From the NCBI GenBank assembly GCA_003862195.1, contig QOUO01000003.1:1-35027 (forward strand): a DNA stretch of 35,027 nt. The letters run 5' to 3'. This DNA comes from Coriobacteriaceae bacterium (GTDB lineage Bacteria; Actinomycetota; Coriobacteriia; Coriobacteriales; Atopobiaceae). Made by a program: the position numbers and the translations under genes. The notes below the pieces were generated by a model. The model was not told the DNA's origin. It did not search any database and was given only the letters and a program-made list of their open reading frames with translations. Below, piece by piece: positions 7,028 through 14,561 of this stretch; position 1 is the stretch's first letter, and every line of letters begins with the position of its first letter.

Positions 7028-7342
7028 ATGAGGGAACTTCTTGAGGGCGAGGGCGTCGGCGAGGCTGTCTCGTCGGCGCCCCTTGTCGTTGTGGAGTACG
7101 GGTCCTCCGCGTGCGCACCGTGCGCGGCCCTGCACGGGAGGATCGAGCGGTGGGAGCGGGAGCATCCGGGCGTGCTCGCGCTCTACGTCCCGCTGGAGCG
7201 GCACATGGAGGAGGCGGCCCAGGCCGGCATCATGGGCAGCCCAACCGTCGAGGTGTGGGCGCATGGCAAGCTGGCACTGCGGGAGTCCGGCTACTTCAGC
7301 CTCGACCTGCTTCTTGCGCGCGCCGAGCGCTGGCTTGGCTGA
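7028..7342 (+). CDS. thioredoxin-fold protein with CAPC active site
   Basis: A 104-residue thioredoxin-like protein. It has Cys29-Ala-Pro-Cys32 in the active-site position (YGSSACAPCAAL) and a cis-proline loop in MGSPTVEVW. The usual WCGPC tryptophan is replaced by alanine, so its redox potential and partners probably differ from TrxA. It begins two bases after the trxA stop, so it is co-transcribed and probably translationally coupled. Its last 47 bases overlap the end of the convergent MFS gene. Whether it reduces, oxidises or isomerises disulfides cannot be told from sequence. Confidence 0.82.
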   Translation: MRELLEGEGVGEAVSSAPLVVVEYGSSACAPCAALHGRIERWEREHPGVLALYVPLERHMEEAAQAGIMGSPTVEVWAHGKLALRESGYFSLDLLLARAERWLG

Positions 7343-8504
7343 TGCGGCGGTCGCATGCCGTGATGAGCGCCGTCATGAGGGCGAGAAGGGCCGCCTCCAC
7401 GACTGGCATCAGCAGCGGTGACACGCGCTCTATGATGGCGCCCATGAGGGGCGGGGCGACCATCGAGCCCACGTAGGCACAGGCCATCTGGAGCCCCATG
7501 AGCGACTGCGCGTTCCGGCTGCCAAAGCGGCTTGGCGTGAGCTGGATCATCTGGGGATAGATGGGCGCACAGCCCAGGCCCAGCAGCGTGAGCCCCGCGC
7601 CCAGGACGACGGTCGAGCGTCCCAGGAGCAGCACAGCGATGCCGAGGGCCATGGTCGCCTCCCCTACGCGCAGGAGCTGCTGGCCGTCGAGCCTGAGCGT
7701 GAGCACGCCGGAGAGCAGCCTCCCAACCGTGATGCCGCCATAGAAGAGCGAGACCAGAAGCGCGGCCGTCTGGGTGGGGACGCCATGCCCCATCACGAGG
7801 AACGTGGACGACCAGAGGCCGCACGTCGACTCGATGGAGCAGTAGCACAAAAACCCGAGCATCGCCTGGATGACGCCTGGGCGCCGCGCGAGCTGCAGCT
7901 TGGAGGGACGTTCTTCTCCCCCGGCTTCCGCGTGGCTTTCGTCTGTGTGTGTGCCGCGGCGCTCGTGCCAGAGGGGCAGGCTCACGAGGATGGCCGCCGT
8001 GAGCGCGACCTGGATGAGCCCCACGACGCGGTAGCCGCCCTGCCAGCCGGCGGGCGTCGCCATCTGCCACGACATGACCATCGGCCCCACCGCGGCGCCG
8101 ATGCCCCAGCAGGAGTGCAGCCAGTTCATGTGGCGTGGCGCAAAGTGCGTGGCCACGTACGCGTTGAGGGAGGCGTCCACGGCTCCCGCGCCCAGGCCGT
8201 ACGGGACGGCCCAGAGGACGAGCTGCCAAAAGGACCCTGACGCGGAGAAGCCGAAGAGCGCGATGGCCGTGAGCCCCACGGAGCACGCGGTGAGGCCGCC
8301 GGCGCCCAGGCGCCTGACCAGCCGGTCCGTCATGAGGCTCGACACGATGGTCCCCAGGCAGATCACGAGTGATATCGTTCCCGCAGCTGACACCGCGGCG
8401 CCCAGGCTCGCGTGCATGGTGGGCCACGCGGAGCCCAGCAGGCCGTCCAGCAGGCCGAGGCTCACGAACGCGAGGTAGATGATAACGAGGAGAAGCGCCG
8501 TCAT
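7296..8504 (-). CDS. MFS transporter
   Basis: A 402-residue major facilitator superfamily permease with about twelve hydrophobic segments and a central hydrophilic loop near 185-205 (RRGTHTDESHAEAGGEERPS). The DRLVRRLGAGGL sequence after the second segment matches the MFS loop 2-3 motif. The substrate is not recognisable; it resembles the broad sugar/drug type without a diagnostic motif. It starts three bases after the acyl-CoA thioesterase stop and is probably co-transcribed with it. The 3' end overlaps the convergent thioredoxin-like gene by 47 bases. The antisense strand of codons for LLAL near the C terminus carries the 13-mer repeat. Confidence 0.85.
   Translation of the reverse strand: MTALLLVIIYLAFVSLGLLDGLLGSAWPTMHASLGAAVSAAGTISLVICLGTIVSSLMTDRLVRRLGAGGLTACSVGLTAIALFGFSASGSFWQLVLWAVPYGLGAGAVDASLNAYVATHFAPRHMNWLHSCWGIGAAVGPMVMSWQMATPAGWQGGYRVVGLIQVALTAAILVSLPLWHERRGTHTDESHAEAGGEERPSKLQLARRPGVIQAMLGFLCYCSIESTCGLWSSTFLVMGHGVPTQTAALLVSLFYGGITVGRLLSGVLTLRLDGQQLLRVGEATMALGIAVLLLGRSTVVLGAGLTLLGLGCAPIYPQMIQLTPSRFGSRNAQSLMGLQMACAYVGSMVAPPLMGAIIERVSPLLMPVVEAALLALMTALITACDRRISQASARRAQEAGRG
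7379..7391 (+). repeat. 13-mer GGGCGAGAAGRNC (copy 5)
   Basis: Exact copy antisense to the MFS gene, where the sense codons read Ala-Leu-Leu-Ala with CTT for Leu. Confidence 0.8.
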
Positions 8505-8507
8505 GCC

Positions 8508-9041
8508 CTAGATTCCCTGTTCCTGGCGCTCGCGGCGGATCATCTTGCGGATCTGCGCGAGGCTCCACTCGTTCTTTTGCTCGTCAGTGGCGAGCTCGAG
8601 GCCGTAGCGAATCGGCGTGGGCCGCTCGTCGGCGTCCACATGCACCTCCGTGAGGTAGGCCACGTTGATCTGCTTGCGCTCGCCGGTCTGGATGTCCTCC
8701 ACGTAGGAGTCCACGCGCACCTCGAGCGAGGTCCTGCCCACGTACGTGACGTAGGCGTCCACGATCACGACCTCGTTGAGGTAGGCCGGGTTCTGGAATA
8801 CCAGGCTGTCAACGCACGCCGTCGTGACGGAGCCGCCGCAGTGCCTGCGCGACGCGATGCCCGCCGCCTCGTCTATCCACTCCATCAGCCTGCCGCCAAA
8901 CAGGCGGTTCTCGCCGTTCATGTCCCCGTGGACGACCGTGTGCGTGGTCTCCGTGCGGGACTGGTCCACGGTCTTGAGGGGCCTCGTGTCGCTTGGCGTG
9001 CCGATGGACCTCTTGAGCTGGTCAAGGTCCTTGTCTGTCAT
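8508..9041 (-). CDS. acyl-CoA thioesterase (hotdog fold)
   Basis: A 177-residue cytoplasmic hotdog-fold thioesterase of the YciA/BACH type, which hydrolyses acyl-CoA to free acid and CoA. The hallmark stretch HGDMNGENRLFGGRLMEWID near 37-56, followed by ASRRH, fits the family. The downstream beta-sheet (VDSLVFQNPAYLNEVVIVDAYV and TSLEVRVDSYVED) is also typical. Preferred chain length is unknown. ATG 9041 follows AAGGG by about six bases; a much longer frame runs upstream but lies antisense to the alkyltransferase gene. It is divergent from that gene and just upstream of the MFS gene. Confidence 0.88.
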   Translation of the reverse strand: MTDKDLDQLKRSIGTPSDTRPLKTVDQSRTETTHTVVHGDMNGENRLFGGRLMEWIDEAAGIASRRHCGGSVTTACVDSLVFQNPAYLNEVVIVDAYVTYVGRTSLEVRVDSYVEDIQTGERKQINVAYLTEVHVDADERPTPIRYGLELATDEQKNEWSLAQIRKMIRRERQEQGI

Positions 9042-9064
9042 GTCAACCCTTCCGCGGGAGAAGG

Positions 9065-9107
9065 CCTCCCGTCTGCTAGTGTTAGTGCAAACATAGCAGA
9101 TGGGAGG
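9065..9107. repeat. 14-bp inverted repeat over the alkyltransferase ribosome site
   Basis: CCTCCCGTCTGCTA (9065-9078) and TAGCAGATGGGAGG (9094-9107) are inverted copies with one mismatch, which would be a G-U pair in RNA, around a 15-base spacer. The right arm contains the GGGAGG ribosome site of the plus-strand gene. The repeat sits midway in the 72-base divergent promoter region, so it is either an operator serving both genes or a hairpin that hides the ribosome site. Confidence 0.6.
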
Positions 9108-9113
9108 CCAGGT

Positions 9114-9431
9114 GTGGAAGACGGGTTCTTCTTGCGTGCATATGACGTGGTGAGGCAGGTGCCGGCCGGGCGCGTGGCAACGTACGGCCAGGTGGCCGCC
9201 GCCATGGGCGAGCCCCGCAAGGCGCGCTACGTTGGCTTTGCCTTGCACTCGAGCCCGGGGGTGGCAGGCGGCGTGCCCTGCCACCGCATCGTCTTCGCAG
9301 ATGGGTCGCTTGCGCCAGGCTTCGCGTTTGGCGGCCCCGGCGAGCAGCGTCGCATGCTCGAGGCCGAGGGGGTCGGGTTTCTCCCCAACGGCAAGGTCGA
9401 CATGCGGCGCTACAAGTGGGAGGCGCTGTAG
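9114..9431 (+). CDS. MGMT-family O6-alkylguanine-DNA alkyltransferase, small form
   Basis: A 105-residue protein equal to the C-terminal DNA-binding/active-site domain of O6-methylguanine-DNA methyltransferases, without the N-terminal domain. RVATYGQVAAAMG (20-32) is the helix-turn-helix and PCHR (55-58) keeps the alkyl-acceptor cysteine at residue 56. Alkyltransferase-like (ATL) proteins of similar size usually have tryptophan there, so this one may be a working suicide transferase. The start is GTG with GGGAGG six bases upstream. The ribosome site lies in the arm of a 14-bp inverted repeat. It is a single gene, divergent from the thioesterase and convergent with the DUF1667 gene. Confidence 0.88.
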   Translation: MEDGFFLRAYDVVRQVPAGRVATYGQVAAAMGEPRKARYVGFALHSSPGVAGGVPCHRIVFADGSLAPGFAFGGPGEQRRMLEAEGVGFLPNGKVDMRRYKWEAL

Positions 9432-9452
9432 GCGGGGCAGGCGTCCGCGCGG

Positions 9453-9812
9453 CTACACGTTCTTGGTGGCCACGACGTCCACGCCCGTGCCGCAGACGTC
9501 TGCCAGGACCACGTCGCCAATGTGGACGGGTGCCGTGGTGCGGACGCCCGCGAGTGCGCGGACGACGTCGAGCACCTTGGACTTGGGGACGTCCGCGGCG
9601 GTCTTGACGGACACCATGCGGGCGACGGGCGAGCCCTCCACGGGCACCACCGTCGTGACGGTGCGCGTGGGGTTGGTGACCTCCTTGCGGGCGTACTCGT
9701 CGCCGCGGCGGCAGCCGTTGCCCGTGACGGAGACGACCTCCGTCCCCTCGAGCTCGACGGTTATCTGGCAGCCCTTGGGGCAGCGTATGCAGGTGAGGTG
9801 TTGCGTGGACAT
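9453..9812 (-). CDS. DUF1667 domain protein
   Basis: A 119-residue protein of the DUF1667 family. The N terminus has Cys-x2-Cys-x3-Cys (TCIRCPKGC, residues 8-15) and a further cysteine at about 34 (NGCRRG), a plausible metal or iron-sulfur site. Family members almost always follow a pair of FAD oxidoreductases of the GlpA type, and that holds here: the start is two bases after the stop of the second oxidoreductase. It is likely an electron-transfer or regulatory subunit; the function is not established. Last gene of the three-gene unit. Confidence 0.88.
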   Translation of the reverse strand: MSTQHLTCIRCPKGCQITVELEGTEVVSVTGNGCRRGDEYARKEVTNPTRTVTTVVPVEGSPVARMVSVKTAADVPKSKVLDVVRALAGVRTTAPVHIGDVVLADVCGTGVDVVATKNV

Positions 9813-9814
9813 GG

Positions 9815-11113
9815 CTACTCCTCCTCCAGAAGCAGGCGGATCTCGTCGGCAGGGGCGATGCCCGCGAGTTCCTCGCGCCTGAGCGTGAGCTCCTGCATCT
9901 CGCCGGGGGCCAGGATTTGCTTGCGACGGTGCTGCACGCGGCGGTCGCCCACGTAGAGCGAAACGTAGCGGTTCTGGTAGACGGCCCCCACCCTGAAGCG
10001 CAGGGTGATCTTCTCGTCCATGTTGGCGGGCGAGACAAACGCGGGCACGCTGTAGCGGATGCCTCCGGCGACCCTGACCGGCACGAGGTCGGAGGCCCCG
10101 CGGCCGGCGCCCTCGGCCAGCTGGCGCACGTAGCGGGCGGCCGAGGCCCCGGCGTGGGCGGACTCCTCGCTCACGTAGTCAACCAGGTCGTGCACGTGGA
10201 GCACGTTGCCGCACGCGAAGACGCCCGGCACGCTCGTCATGAGCGAGTCGTCCACAAAGGCGCCGCGCGTGATCGGGTTGATGCGCACGCCCGCCTGGCG
10301 GCTGAGCTCGTTTTCCGGAAGCAGGCCCACGGAGAGCAGCAGCGTGTCGCAGGGGTAGCGGACCTCCGTCCCGGGGATGGGCTTGAGGTGCTCGTCCACC
10401 TGGGCGATGGTGACGGCCTCCACGCGCTTGGTTCCCTCCACGTTCACGACGGTGTGCGAGAGCAGAAGCGGTATGCCAAAGTCATCCAGGCACTGCACGA
10501 TGTTGCGCTTGAGGCCACCGGAGTACGGCATGAGCTCCGCCACGCAGGCCACGTGCGCGCCCTCGAGCGTGAGGCGGCGCGCCATGATGAGGCCGATGTC
10601 GCCGGAGCCGAGGATGACCACCTCGCGGCCGGGCATGAGGCCGTCGATGTTGACGAGGCGCTGCGCGGTGCCGGCCGTGTAGACGCCGGCGGGGCGCGTG
10701 CCGCAGATGTCGAGCGCGCCGCGCGGGCACTCGCGGCAGCCCATCGCGAGGACGACGGCCTTGGCGCGGATGCGGAAGACGCCGCGCTCGGCGCTCACGG
10801 CCGTGACCGTGAGGTCGTCCGCTATGTCGAGCACCGTGGTGCGGAGCATGTGCTCGATCTGGCGCTCGCGCGCCTGGCTGATGTAGCGCGCGGCGTACTC
10901 CGGCCCCGTGAGCTCCTCCTTGAAGGCGTGGAGGCCAAAGCCGTTGTGGATGCACTGGTTGAGGATGCCGCCCAGCTGGGGCTCGCGCTCCAGCACGAGG
11001 ACGGACTCGCAGCCCGCGTCGCGCGCGGATATGGCGGCCGCGAGTCCCGCGGAGCCGCCGCCCACGACCACGATGTCGCGCTCGAGCGTCTGGATGGTTG
11101 CTGTGCTAGGCAT
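9815..11113 (-). CDS. NAD(P)/FAD-dependent oxidoreductase (GlpA/DUF1667 operon)
   Basis: A 432-residue pyridine-nucleotide-disulfide-type flavoprotein. The FAD-binding GGGSAGLAAA lies near the N terminus and a second dinucleotide fold is at GSGDIGLIMARR around 160-171. The cysteine pair expected in true disulfide reductases is absent, but the MGCREC element around 125-130 is typical of this subfamily. The C-terminal region resembles the DUF-type tail of its homologues. The ATG at 11113 overlaps the stop of the upstream gene by eight bases and follows a GGGGG run; a GTG at 11122 is the alternative. It probably passes electrons between NAD(P)H and the GlpA-like partner. Confidence 0.84.
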   Translation of the reverse strand: MPSTATIQTLERDIVVVGGGSAGLAAAISARDAGCESVLVLEREPQLGGILNQCIHNGFGLHAFKEELTGPEYAARYISQARERQIEHMLRTTVLDIADDLTVTAVSAERGVFRIRAKAVVLAMGCRECPRGALDICGTRPAGVYTAGTAQRLVNIDGLMPGREVVILGSGDIGLIMARRLTLEGAHVACVAELMPYSGGLKRNIVQCLDDFGIPLLLSHTVVNVEGTKRVEAVTIAQVDEHLKPIPGTEVRYPCDTLLLSVGLLPENELSRQAGVRINPITRGAFVDDSLMTSVPGVFACGNVLHVHDLVDYVSEESAHAGASAARYVRQLAEGAGRGASDLVPVRVAGGIRYSVPAFVSPANMDEKITLRFRVGAVYQNRYVSLYVGDRRVQHRRKQILAPGEMQELTLRREELAGIAPADEIRLLLEEE

Positions 11114-12623
11114 TGCGCTCACCCCCGCGGGAGTCGTCCTTCTCGTCCGAGGCGGTGGCGAGGCCCTGCTTGTCCGGACCCACGACCATGCGAGAGCCGG
11201 GCCCGCTCTTGGTCACGTGCGCGAGGTCGATGCTGGCGACCTCCTCGGATATGATCTCCATGATGCGCGGCGTGCAGAAGCCCGCCTGGCAGCGCCCCAT
11301 GCAGGCGCCCGTGCGGTGCTTGACGCCGTCGAGCGAGCGGGCGCCCGGCACGCGGCGGCAGGCGTCGCGGATCTGCGCCTCGCTCACGCGGCAGCAGCGG
11401 CAGACGATGGTGCCGTAGGCCGGGTCCTCCTGGATGAGCCGCTGCCAGTCCTCGGGGTCGATGTCGCGCAGGTTGGGGATGCCGCGGCGCGTGGGGACAA
11501 AGCCCTCGTTGGGCGAGAGGCCCAGGATGCCGTTGACGATGCGCGCGACCATGCGCCCGATGGCCGGGCTCGCGCTGAGGCCGGGGCTCTCGATGCCGGC
11601 GCAGTCCACGAAGCCGGGGGCGTCCTCGACCTCGCCGATGATGAACTCCTGGCCGGGCTGGTGCGCGCGCAGGCCGCTGAACGAGGTGATGGTCTCCCTG
11701 AAGGGGATGTCGCGCACCGTGAGGGCGGATTTGCGGCGCACCTCGGCCAGGCCGTCTGGCGTGGTCTGGGTGCCGGACTTGTCCGGGATGTCCTCGGCCG
11801 TGGGGCCGACCAGAAGGTTGCCGTGGATCGTGGGCGTCACGAGCACGCCCTTGCCCATCTTGGTGGGGAGCATGAACACCGTGTGGCGTACGTGGTCGCC
11901 GGCCGTGGTGTCAAGCAGCTCGTACTGGCCGCGGCGGGGCGTGATGGATATCCTGCTTGCGCTCACCATGTTGTGGAGCTCGTCGGCGTGCACGCCGGCG
12001 GCGTTCACCACCACGTGCGAGAGGAACGTGCCCTTGGGGGTCGTGACCTCCCACAGGGCCGGCTCCCCATCGCGCTTGCGGCGCCTGGCGCCCGTGACCG
12101 GTGCGTCGAAGCGGAACTCGACGCCGTTTGCGGCGGCGTTCTCCGCCAGGGCGTCCGTCAGCTCGAACGGGTCGCAGATGCCCGCCGTGGGCGCCCAGAG
12201 CGCCGCCACCGCGGCGTCGGATATGTTGGGCTCCATGCGGACGAGCTCTTCTCGCCCAACTATGCGCAGGTCATGCACGCCGTTGGCGTGCCCGCGCTCG
12301 AGCAGCGCCTGCAGCGCGGGCAGGTCGGCCTCGTTGGTGCACACCACGAGCGAGCCGATCTGCCTGAAGCCAAACTCGAGCTCGCGCGAGAGCTCTGGGA
12401 AGAGCGACGTGCCCTCCACGTTGAGCCTCGCCATGAGCGTGCCTGTCTGGGCGTCGAAGCCCGCGTGCACGATCGCCGAGTTCGCCTTGGAGGTGCCGGA
12501 GCACACGTCGTCCTCCGCCTCCAGCACAAGGAAGCGCCCGTCGAGCCGCGAGAACTCGCGGGCTATGGAGCACCCGCTCACGCCCGCGCCCACGACGAGC
12601 GCGTCATACACCGTTTCTGCCAT
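11106..12623 (-). CDS. GlpA-like FAD-dependent dehydrogenase with BFD-type [2Fe-2S] domain
   Basis: A 505-residue flavoprotein of the FAD glycerol-3-phosphate dehydrogenase (GlpA/GlpO) superfamily. It has an N-terminal VVGAGVSGCSIAREF Rossmann motif and a DAO-type substrate domain. Residues from about 410 form a BFD-like iron-sulfur domain with cysteines in CRCC and further on in ACMGRCQAGFC. The substrate could be glycerol-3-phosphate or another 2-hydroxyacid: no glpK or glpF is near, so the usual name is not secure. ATG 12623 follows GGGAGGGAAGG. First gene of the triad with an NAD(P)/FAD oxidoreductase and DUF1667, a set common in anaerobic Firmicutes and Coriobacteriia. Confidence 0.85.
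   Translation of the reverse strand: MAETVYDALVVGAGVSGCSIAREFSRLDGRFLVLEAEDDVCSGTSKANSAIVHAGFDAQTGTLMARLNVEGTSLFPELSRELEFGFRQIGSLVVCTNEADLPALQALLERGHANGVHDLRIVGREELVRMEPNISDAAVAALWAPTAGICDPFELTDALAENAAANGVEFRFDAPVTGARRRKRDGEPALWEVTTPKGTFLSHVVVNAAGVHADELHNMVSASRISITPRRGQYELLDTTAGDHVRHTVFMLPTKMGKGVLVTPTIHGNLLVGPTAEDIPDKSGTQTTPDGLAEVRRKSALTVRDIPFRETITSFSGLRAHQPGQEFIIGEVEDAPGFVDCAGIESPGLSASPAIGRMVARIVNGILGLSPNEGFVPTRRGIPNLRDIDPEDWQRLIQEDPAYGTIVCRCCRVSEAQIRDACRRVPGARSLDGVKHRTGACMGRCQAGFCTPRIMEIISEEVASIDLAHVTKSGPGSRMVVGPDKQGLATASDEKDDSRGGERNA
12245..12257 (-). repeat. 13-mer GGGCGAGAAGRNC (copy 6)
   Basis: Exact copy in the GlpA-like gene in a different frame, read as Gly-Arg-Glu-Glu. Confidence 0.8.
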
Positions 12624-12707
12624 GTCCTTCCCTCCCCGCAAGGGTCCGTCGCACGTGCGGCCGGAACCATCGTATGCCCTGCGGGTATGAAAGGCGCGCC
12701 CTCTCGT

Positions 12708-14561
12708 CTAGTGGGCGAACTGGCTCTGGTAGAGGTCGCTGTAGAAGCCGCCGGCTGCCAGGAGCTCGTCGTGCGTGCCCGTCTCGACGATGCGGCCGTC
12801 GCGCATGACCACGATGCAGTCCGCGTTGCGCACGGTCGAGAGGCGGTGCGCAACCACGAGCGAGGTGCGGCCCTCCATGATGCGGTCGAAGGCGTCCTGC
12901 ACCTGGAGCTCCGTGCGCGTGTCGATGGAGCTCGTGGCCTCGTCCAGAAGGAGCACCACCGGGTCGCACATCATGACGCGGGCGATGCACAAGAGCTGCC
13001 GCTGGCCCTGGCTCAGGGCGCCGCCGCCCTCCCCCACCTTGGTCTGGTAGCCCTGGGGGAGCTGCATGATGAACTTGTGCGCGTGGGCGCGCTTGGCGGC
13101 GTCGATTACCTCGTCGTCCGTGGCGTCGGGACGGCCGTAGGCGATGTTGTCACGCACGGTGCCCTCGAAGAGCCACGTCTCCTGCAGCACCATGCCAAAG
13201 GCGGAGCGCAGGCTCTGGCGCGTGAGGGTGCGCGTGTCCCGCCCGTCCAGGCGGATGGTGCCCGAGTCAACGTCGTAGAAGCGAAGCAGCAGGTTGATGA
13301 GGGTGGTCTTGCCGCAGCCGGTGGGCCCCACGAGGGCGTAGCGCTTGCCCGCGGGGACCTTGAGGCAGATGTCCTGCAGCAGCGGGTGGTCCTTCGTGTA
13401 CGAGAAGCACACGTGGTCCAGCTCGAGGCTGCCCCTGGGGTTGGCGAGCGCCTTCGCATCGGAGGGGTCGGGCTTCTCGTCCTGCGCATCGAGGAGCGCG
13501 AGGAGGCGGCGGGCGGAGGCGAAGGCGGTCTGCACCTGCGTGACCACGGCCGAGACCTCGTTGAACGGCTTCATGTACTGGTTGGCGTACGAGAGGAAGC
13601 TCTGCACCTGGCCCACGGTCATGGGCGAGGGCCAGCCCGTCACGACGCAGCAGCAGCCCGCCACGGCGACAGCCGCGTACGTGAGGTTGTTGACGAGGCG
13701 CGTGGAGGGGTTGGAGAGCGAGCTCACGAACTGCGCGTGCTCGCCCTTGACGTAGAGGCGCTGGTTGACCTCGACAAAGGCGGCGACCTCGGAGTCCGCG
13801 TGCGCGAAGGCGCTCACGAGCTTCTGGTTGCCGATGACCTCCTCGGCCAGGCCTCCGAGCTCGCCCTGGATGGACTGCTGCGCGCGGAACGACTCCGCGG
13901 AGCGCCTGGTGATGAGGCTCGCCGCCACGATGGAGAGCGGCGTGAGCACGATCACCACGAGCGCGACGGGGACGGAGATCGAGAACATGAAGACGATGGT
14001 CCCCACGATGGTGACGATGCCGTTGAAGAGCTGCGTGAGGCCCTGCAACAGACCATCGCCCACCTGGTCCACGTCGTTGATGACGCGCGAGAGCAGGTCG
14101 CCGTGGGGGTGCGAGTCCAGGAAGGAAAGCGGCAGGCTCTTGAACTTGGCGTACGCGTCGGTCCTGAGGTCGCGCGTCGTCTCGTACGTGAGGCGGTTGG
14201 TGCAGTAGCCCTGCGCCCACTGCGCGACGCCCGTGAGCACCACGACGACCGCGAGCCTCTGCAGCACGGGCACGAGCGCGGCAAAGTCGACCTTGCCGGC
14301 GCGCACCATGAGGTCGATGGCGTTGCCGATGAGGATGGGCACGTAGAGCGAGAGGAGCACGGCGACGGCCGCGCAGGCAAATGCCAGGACGAGAAGGGCG
14401 AGGTACGGCCTGGCGTAGGCCATGAGCCTCCTGAGGACCGTGCGGACGTCGTAGCCGCCCACGTCGAGGCCCTGGTTGGGGTCGGTTCCCGATCCGCGGT
14501 TGCCGCGGACGTTGGCGATGGTAGCGGCGGCGGACCCGCCGGCTGCGTAGGGGTTGGCCAT
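12708..14561 (-). CDS. ABC exporter half-transporter, catalytically consensus subunit
   Basis: A 617-residue half-transporter: about 60 disordered N-terminal residues, six membrane segments, then a nucleotide-binding domain. Walker A is GPTGCGKTT. The signature is LSQGQ rather than LSGGQ, Walker B ends in the catalytic Glu (LLLDEATSSID), and the switch His is in VVAHRLSTV. The LSQGQ form is typical of the consensus partner in heterodimeric exporters such as TM288 and LmrD. Its ATG overlaps the stop of the other half-transporter by one base (TAATG), with GGAGG ten bases upstream. Drug, lipid or peptide export is possible; the substrate is unknown. Confidence 0.9.
   Translation of the reverse strand: MANPYAAGGSAAATIANVRGNRGSGTDPNQGLDVGGYDVRTVLRRLMAYARPYLALLVLAFACAAVAVLLSLYVPILIGNAIDLMVRAGKVDFAALVPVLQRLAVVVVLTGVAQWAQGYCTNRLTYETTRDLRTDAYAKFKSLPLSFLDSHPHGDLLSRVINDVDQVGDGLLQGLTQLFNGIVTIVGTIVFMFSISVPVALVVIVLTPLSIVAASLITRRSAESFRAQQSIQGELGGLAEEVIGNQKLVSAFAHADSEVAAFVEVNQRLYVKGEHAQFVSSLSNPSTRLVNNLTYAAVAVAGCCCVVTGWPSPMTVGQVQSFLSYANQYMKPFNEVSAVVTQVQTAFASARRLLALLDAQDEKPDPSDAKALANPRGSLELDHVCFSYTKDHPLLQDICLKVPAGKRYALVGPTGCGKTTLINLLLRFYDVDSGTIRLDGRDTRTLTRQSLRSAFGMVLQETWLFEGTVRDNIAYGRPDATDDEVIDAAKRAHAHKFIMQLPQGYQTKVGEGGGALSQGQRQLLCIARVMMCDPVVLLLDEATSSIDTRTELQVQDAFDRIMEGRTSLVVAHRLSTVRNADCIVVMRDGRIVETGTHDELLAAGGFYSDLYQSQFAH

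Noticed and set aside
12650-12659. CGCACGTGCG palindrome upstream of the GlpA-like gene
   Set aside because: Ten bases of CG-rich palindrome is expected by chance in this composition and there is no supporting promoter pair.
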